From NCBI GenBank assembly GCA_964430305.1, contig CAYSEX010000071.1, forward strand, positions 1-9,708: 9,708 bases of DNA, given 5' to 3'. This document shows positions 7,500-9,708 of this stretch, piece by piece. The position numbers and the translations under genes are program-made. The DNA is from CAIZGX01 sp964430305. Its GTDB lineage: Bacteria; Bacteroidota; Bacteroidia; Flavobacteriales_D; Sanyastnellaceae. Position 1 is the stretch's first letter. Each line of letters begins with the position of its first letter. The notes under the pieces were generated by a model, which was given only the letters and a program-made list of their open reading frames with translations, made no database searches and was not told the origin of the DNA.

Positions 7500-8836
7500 G
7501 GTCGCATTCCTTTCATCATATTCGCTTGCTTCATCATGGCAGCCATTTGACTTTTATTGGTAAACATTTTCATCATTTGACGCATTTGATCAAACTGCTT
7601 CAATAATTTGTTCACTTCTTCCACACTTGTACCACTTCCTTTGGCAATACGCGTTTTGCGCGACTGATTAATCAGTGATGGATTGCTTCGTTCTGAAGGT
7701 GTCATGCTTTTTATTATGGCTTCAATGGGTTTGAAAGCGTTGTCATCAACATCAACATTTTTCAATTGTCCCATACCCGGAAGCATGCCCATGATGTCTT
7801 TCATGCTTCCCATTTTTTTGATTTGACCTATTTGGTCTAAGAAATCATTGAAGTCGAATTGGTCTTTTTTAATTTTCTTCTCAAGACGTTTGGCTTGTTC
7901 TTCATCGAACTGTTCTTGAGCTTTTTCAACCAATGAAACAACGTCACCCATACCCAAGATTCTTCCTGCCATACGTTCAGGATAGAACACATCTAGGGCA
8001 TCCATTTTTTCACCCATTCCCACAAACTTGATGGGTTTGTTGACTTCACTTTTAATGCTTAGTGCCGCTCCACCTCGTGTGTCTCCATCAAGCTTGGTTA
8101 AAATAACACCGTCAAAATTCAATTGGTCATGGAATGCTTTTGCAGTATTCACAGCGTCTTGACCGGTCATGGCGTCAACAACAAAGAGTGTTTCCGTTGG
8201 ATTCAAGAACGCTTTAACAGCTGTGATTTCTGCCATCATTTCCGCGTCAATAGCCAATCGCCCGGCGGTATCTACAATTACAACATTATTTCCATTTTGC
8301 TTCGCGAAGGCCAAGGCATTTTTGGCAATTTCTACAGCATTTTTATTTTCACGTTCGCTGTAAACGTCAACACCAATACTTTCGCCCACTACATGAAGCT
8401 GGTCAATAGCGGCTGGTCTATAGATGTCACAAGCTACCAACAAAGGATTTTTTCCTTTTTTCGTTTTAAGATAATTGGCTAGCTTACCGGAATGCGTCGT
8501 TTTCCCCGATCCCTGTAAACCACTCATGAGTATAATTCCAGGGTTTGCTTGATAGTTGAGCTCACTTGCCTCTCCACCCATCAATTCAGTCAATTCATCT
8601 TTTGTTATTTTTATCAGAAGTTGTCCTGGGCTGATGGCGGTTAAAACCTTTTGACCAAGTGCTTTCTCCTTCACTCGGTCTGTAAATTCTTTGGCCGTTT
8701 TGTAGCTAACATCGGAATCCAAAAGTGCACGACGCACTTCCTTCAATGTTTCAGAAACGTTGACCTCTGTTATTTGGCCCTGGCCTTTCAGTACTTTGAG
8801 CGCTCGCTCAAGTTTATCGGATAAATTTTCAAACAT
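7496..8836 (-). CDS. ffh: Signal recognition particle protein Ffh (SRP54-type GTPase)
   Basis: Ffh binds the SRP RNA and hydrophobic signal sequences on nascent chains and, with the receptor FtsY, delivers ribosomes to the membrane. The 446-residue protein has the expected three domains. A helical N domain covers about 1-95. The GTPase G domain (about 96-300) has the P-loop GLQGSGKTT (106-114), DIYRPAA (137-143), DTAGR (189-193) and TKLDGD (247-252). The C-terminal M domain (about 325-446) is methionine-rich and contains the RNA-binding stretch SRKTRIAKGSGTSVEEV (392-408). The ATG at 8836 lies 19 bases downstream of a full-match -7 promoter element. The stop overlaps the purC start. The family usually has Ser, Thr or Phe just after the GKTT of the P-loop, and here it is His115, a small difference. 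The protein appears complete. Confidence 0.98.
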   Translation of the reverse strand: MFENLSDKLERALKVLKGQGQITEVNVSETLKEVRRALLDSDVSYKTAKEFTDRVKEKALGQKVLTAISPGQLLIKITKDELTELMGGEASELNYQANPGIILMSGLQGSGKTTHSGKLANYLKTKKGKNPLLVACDIYRPAAIDQLHVVGESIGVDVYSERENKNAVEIAKNALAFAKQNGNNVVIVDTAGRLAIDAEMMAEITAVKAFLNPTETLFVVDAMTGQDAVNTAKAFHDQLNFDGVILTKLDGDTRGGAALSIKSEVNKPIKFVGMGEKMDALDVFYPERMAGRILGMGDVVSLVEKAQEQFDEEQAKRLEKKIKKDQFDFNDFLDQIGQIKKMGSMKDIMGMLPGMGQLKNVDVDDNAFKPIEAIIKSMTPSERSNPSLINQSRKTRIAKGSGTSVEEVNKLLKQFDQMRQMMKMFTNKSQMAAMMKQANMMKGMRP

Positions 8837-8855
8837 GTCGACAAAAAATGAGTTG

Positions 8856-8863
8856 CAAAGGTA
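8856..8863 (-). promoter_or_regulatory. Candidate -7 promoter element for ffh-purC
   Basis: On the minus strand this reads TACCTTTG, a full match to the Bacteroidota -7 consensus TAnnTTTG, followed by CAAC. It is 19 bases upstream of the ffh ATG, which implies a short leader, and it lies in the divergent intergenic gap where a promoter is required. No TTG -33 element is visible at 17-23 bases upstream, so recognition may rely on the -7 element or on a degenerate -33. Confidence 0.55.
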
Positions 8864-8880
8864 AAGAGTTCCGCTATACC

Positions 8881-8888
8881 TATCTTCG
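8881..8888 (+). promoter_or_regulatory. Weak candidate -7 element for the plus-strand exported-protein gene
   Basis: TATCTTCG differs from the Bacteroidota consensus TAnnTTTG at one position and ends 14 bases before the ATG at 8903. A TTG at 8853-8855 lies upstream, but the 25-base spacing is slightly longer than usual. That TTG sits directly beside the ffh -7 element on the other strand, so the two promoters would be back to back. The call is tentative. Confidence 0.25.
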
Positions 8889-8902
8889 TGAAAAATTGAT
8901 TC

Positions 8903-9708
8903 ATGAAAAATCTTGTTACAATTGTGTTTTTTGCTCTCACGTCATGGGTAGCATTTGGTCAATCATACCGAGTTTCAAATATCTCGCAACGTGTCTTAAC
9001 TACCGATTTTACTGGTGGTGTGGGAAAGGTGAATGAGTTTTTGCTCTTGAATTCGATTTCAGTGACCTCACAGAGTCAGACCAAAGGTGAACTCAATGTT
9101 GAATTTCGAATGGAACCAAATCAATATGCAGCATACAGTATTATGGTATCTGGCTTGGGTTATTTTGCCTCAAATAATTTAAGCAGTGTCGACAATGCAA
9201 GCCGGGTAGAGGATTTACTATCGAACATTAAATACTACAACGAGCGCATTGCACTTCAAAAGGAAGTCCTTGCAAAGGTGGGTGATGCAAGTTCAGACCA
9301 ATACAAAAGCATGTGGAATGAAATGAAAGGCTGGGAGAGTAGTGTGCGATCATATGAGAAAGAATTAAAAACATTGACTATTTCAGAGCACTATTATTTG
9401 GTGAATCTCGAGCTTGTAGATGAAACTTATACTCCGCAAAACAGCTCTGTAACGTTTGTAAATATGCCTGGAGTGGAGTACTCTTATCTTAAAATTGAAC
9501 AACCTAACGATACCCTAACTAGTCCTTTCTATCAAGGGTACTTCATTAAATATGTGTTTACGAAAGGAAAAAGTTTTGCTACACTCGGAGCGTATAAGTC
9601 TACACAGACGATAGGTTCAGATACCTTGCATTACTCTGAAATGTTCGCATTTGGTTTTGGACAAGATTTCTATTCGCGTCATTTGGGCCGCGGAACAAAT
9701 AAATTCTT
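8903..9708 (+). CDS. Secreted protein of unknown function with a central helical hairpin, 3' end cut by window edge
   Basis: I do not recognise the family. An open frame runs 268 codons from the ATG at 8903 to the window end with no stop. The N-terminus is a clear Sec signal peptide: Lys2, a hydrophobic core at about residues 4-18, and probable cleavage after AFG19, leaving Gln20. No lipobox cysteine follows, so it is not a lipoprotein. Residues about 22-95 are polar and mixed. Residues about 100-158 are charged and rich in Lys, Glu and Leu, and look like one or two long helices, possibly a coiled-coil hairpin. From about 160 to the end the pattern favours beta strands with alternating aromatic residues (for example 210-220 and 244-258). 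It could be a periplasmic or outer-membrane beta protein. It is divergent from ffh. The ATG was chosen because it begins the signal peptide. Confidence 0.85.
   Translation, partial: MKNLVTIVFFALTSWVAFGQSYRVSNISQRVLTTDFTGGVGKVNEFLLLNSISVTSQSQTKGELNVEFRMEPNQYAAYSIMVSGLGYFASNNLSSVDNASRVEDLLSNIKYYNERIALQKEVLAKVGDASSDQYKSMWNEMKGWESSVRSYEKELKTLTISEHYYLVNLELVDETYTPQNSSVTFVNMPGVEYSYLKIEQPNDTLTSPFYQGYFIKYVFTKGKSFATLGAYKSTQTIGSDTLHYSEMFAFGFGQDFYSRHLGRGTNKF

Noticed and set aside
8123..8482. A 119-residue open frame on the plus strand, antisense to ffh.
   Set aside because: It lies wholly opposite the conserved G domain of ffh and has no recognisable domain. Its extra length is what the complement of a conserved coding frame can produce.
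1..9708. Search for a novel multi-gene system, mobile element, CRISPR array, tRNA or toxin-antitoxin pair.
   Set aside because: Eight of the nine genes are standard housekeeping genes with intact motifs. All gaps are under 150 bases, and I saw no transposase, repeat array, integration scar or defence domain.

Overview
The window looks like chromosomal housekeeping DNA from a member of the Bacteroidota, probably in the Flavobacteriia/Cytophagia range. The support is indirect. The intergenic gaps carry matches to the Bacteroidota -7 promoter element (TAnnTTTG). None of the start codons has an obvious Shine-Dalgarno sequence. PurC is the long form of about 315 residues, and NuoC and NuoD are separate proteins. 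No genus can be assigned from the sequence alone.

Layout from left to right: almost everything is on the minus strand, so transcription runs right to left. At the left edge is the start of a complex I operon in the order nuoA-nuoB-nuoC-nuoD (2313 down to 1, nuoD cut by the window edge). A 147-base gap (2314-2460) separates it from the next unit and holds a strong terminator and a candidate nuoA promoter. Next is a two-gene unit for the 2-oxoglutarate dehydrogenase complex, sucA (E1) followed by sucB (E2). A 92-base gap upstream of sucA contains a perfect 12-bp inverted repeat around a -7-like element. Further right, ffh (the SRP GTPase) and purC (SAICAR synthase) overlap by four bases. At the right edge a 66-base divergent intergenic region leads into one plus-strand gene, cut by the window end, that encodes an unrecognised secreted protein.

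Functionally, sucAB makes succinyl-CoA and NADH in the TCA cycle, and complex I oxidises NADH and passes electrons to quinone. The two units are adjacent and co-directional but separated by a terminator. ffh serves co-translational membrane targeting and purC serves purine synthesis; their pairing seems to be one of genome layout rather than pathway. The E3 (lpd) gene, the rest of nuo and the ffs RNA are not in this window.

I found no mobile element, tRNA, rRNA, CRISPR array, toxin-antitoxin pair or defence-like gene, and no sign of a novel multi-gene system. The points most worth a second look are the inverted repeat at the sucA promoter and the unknown exported protein at the right edge.
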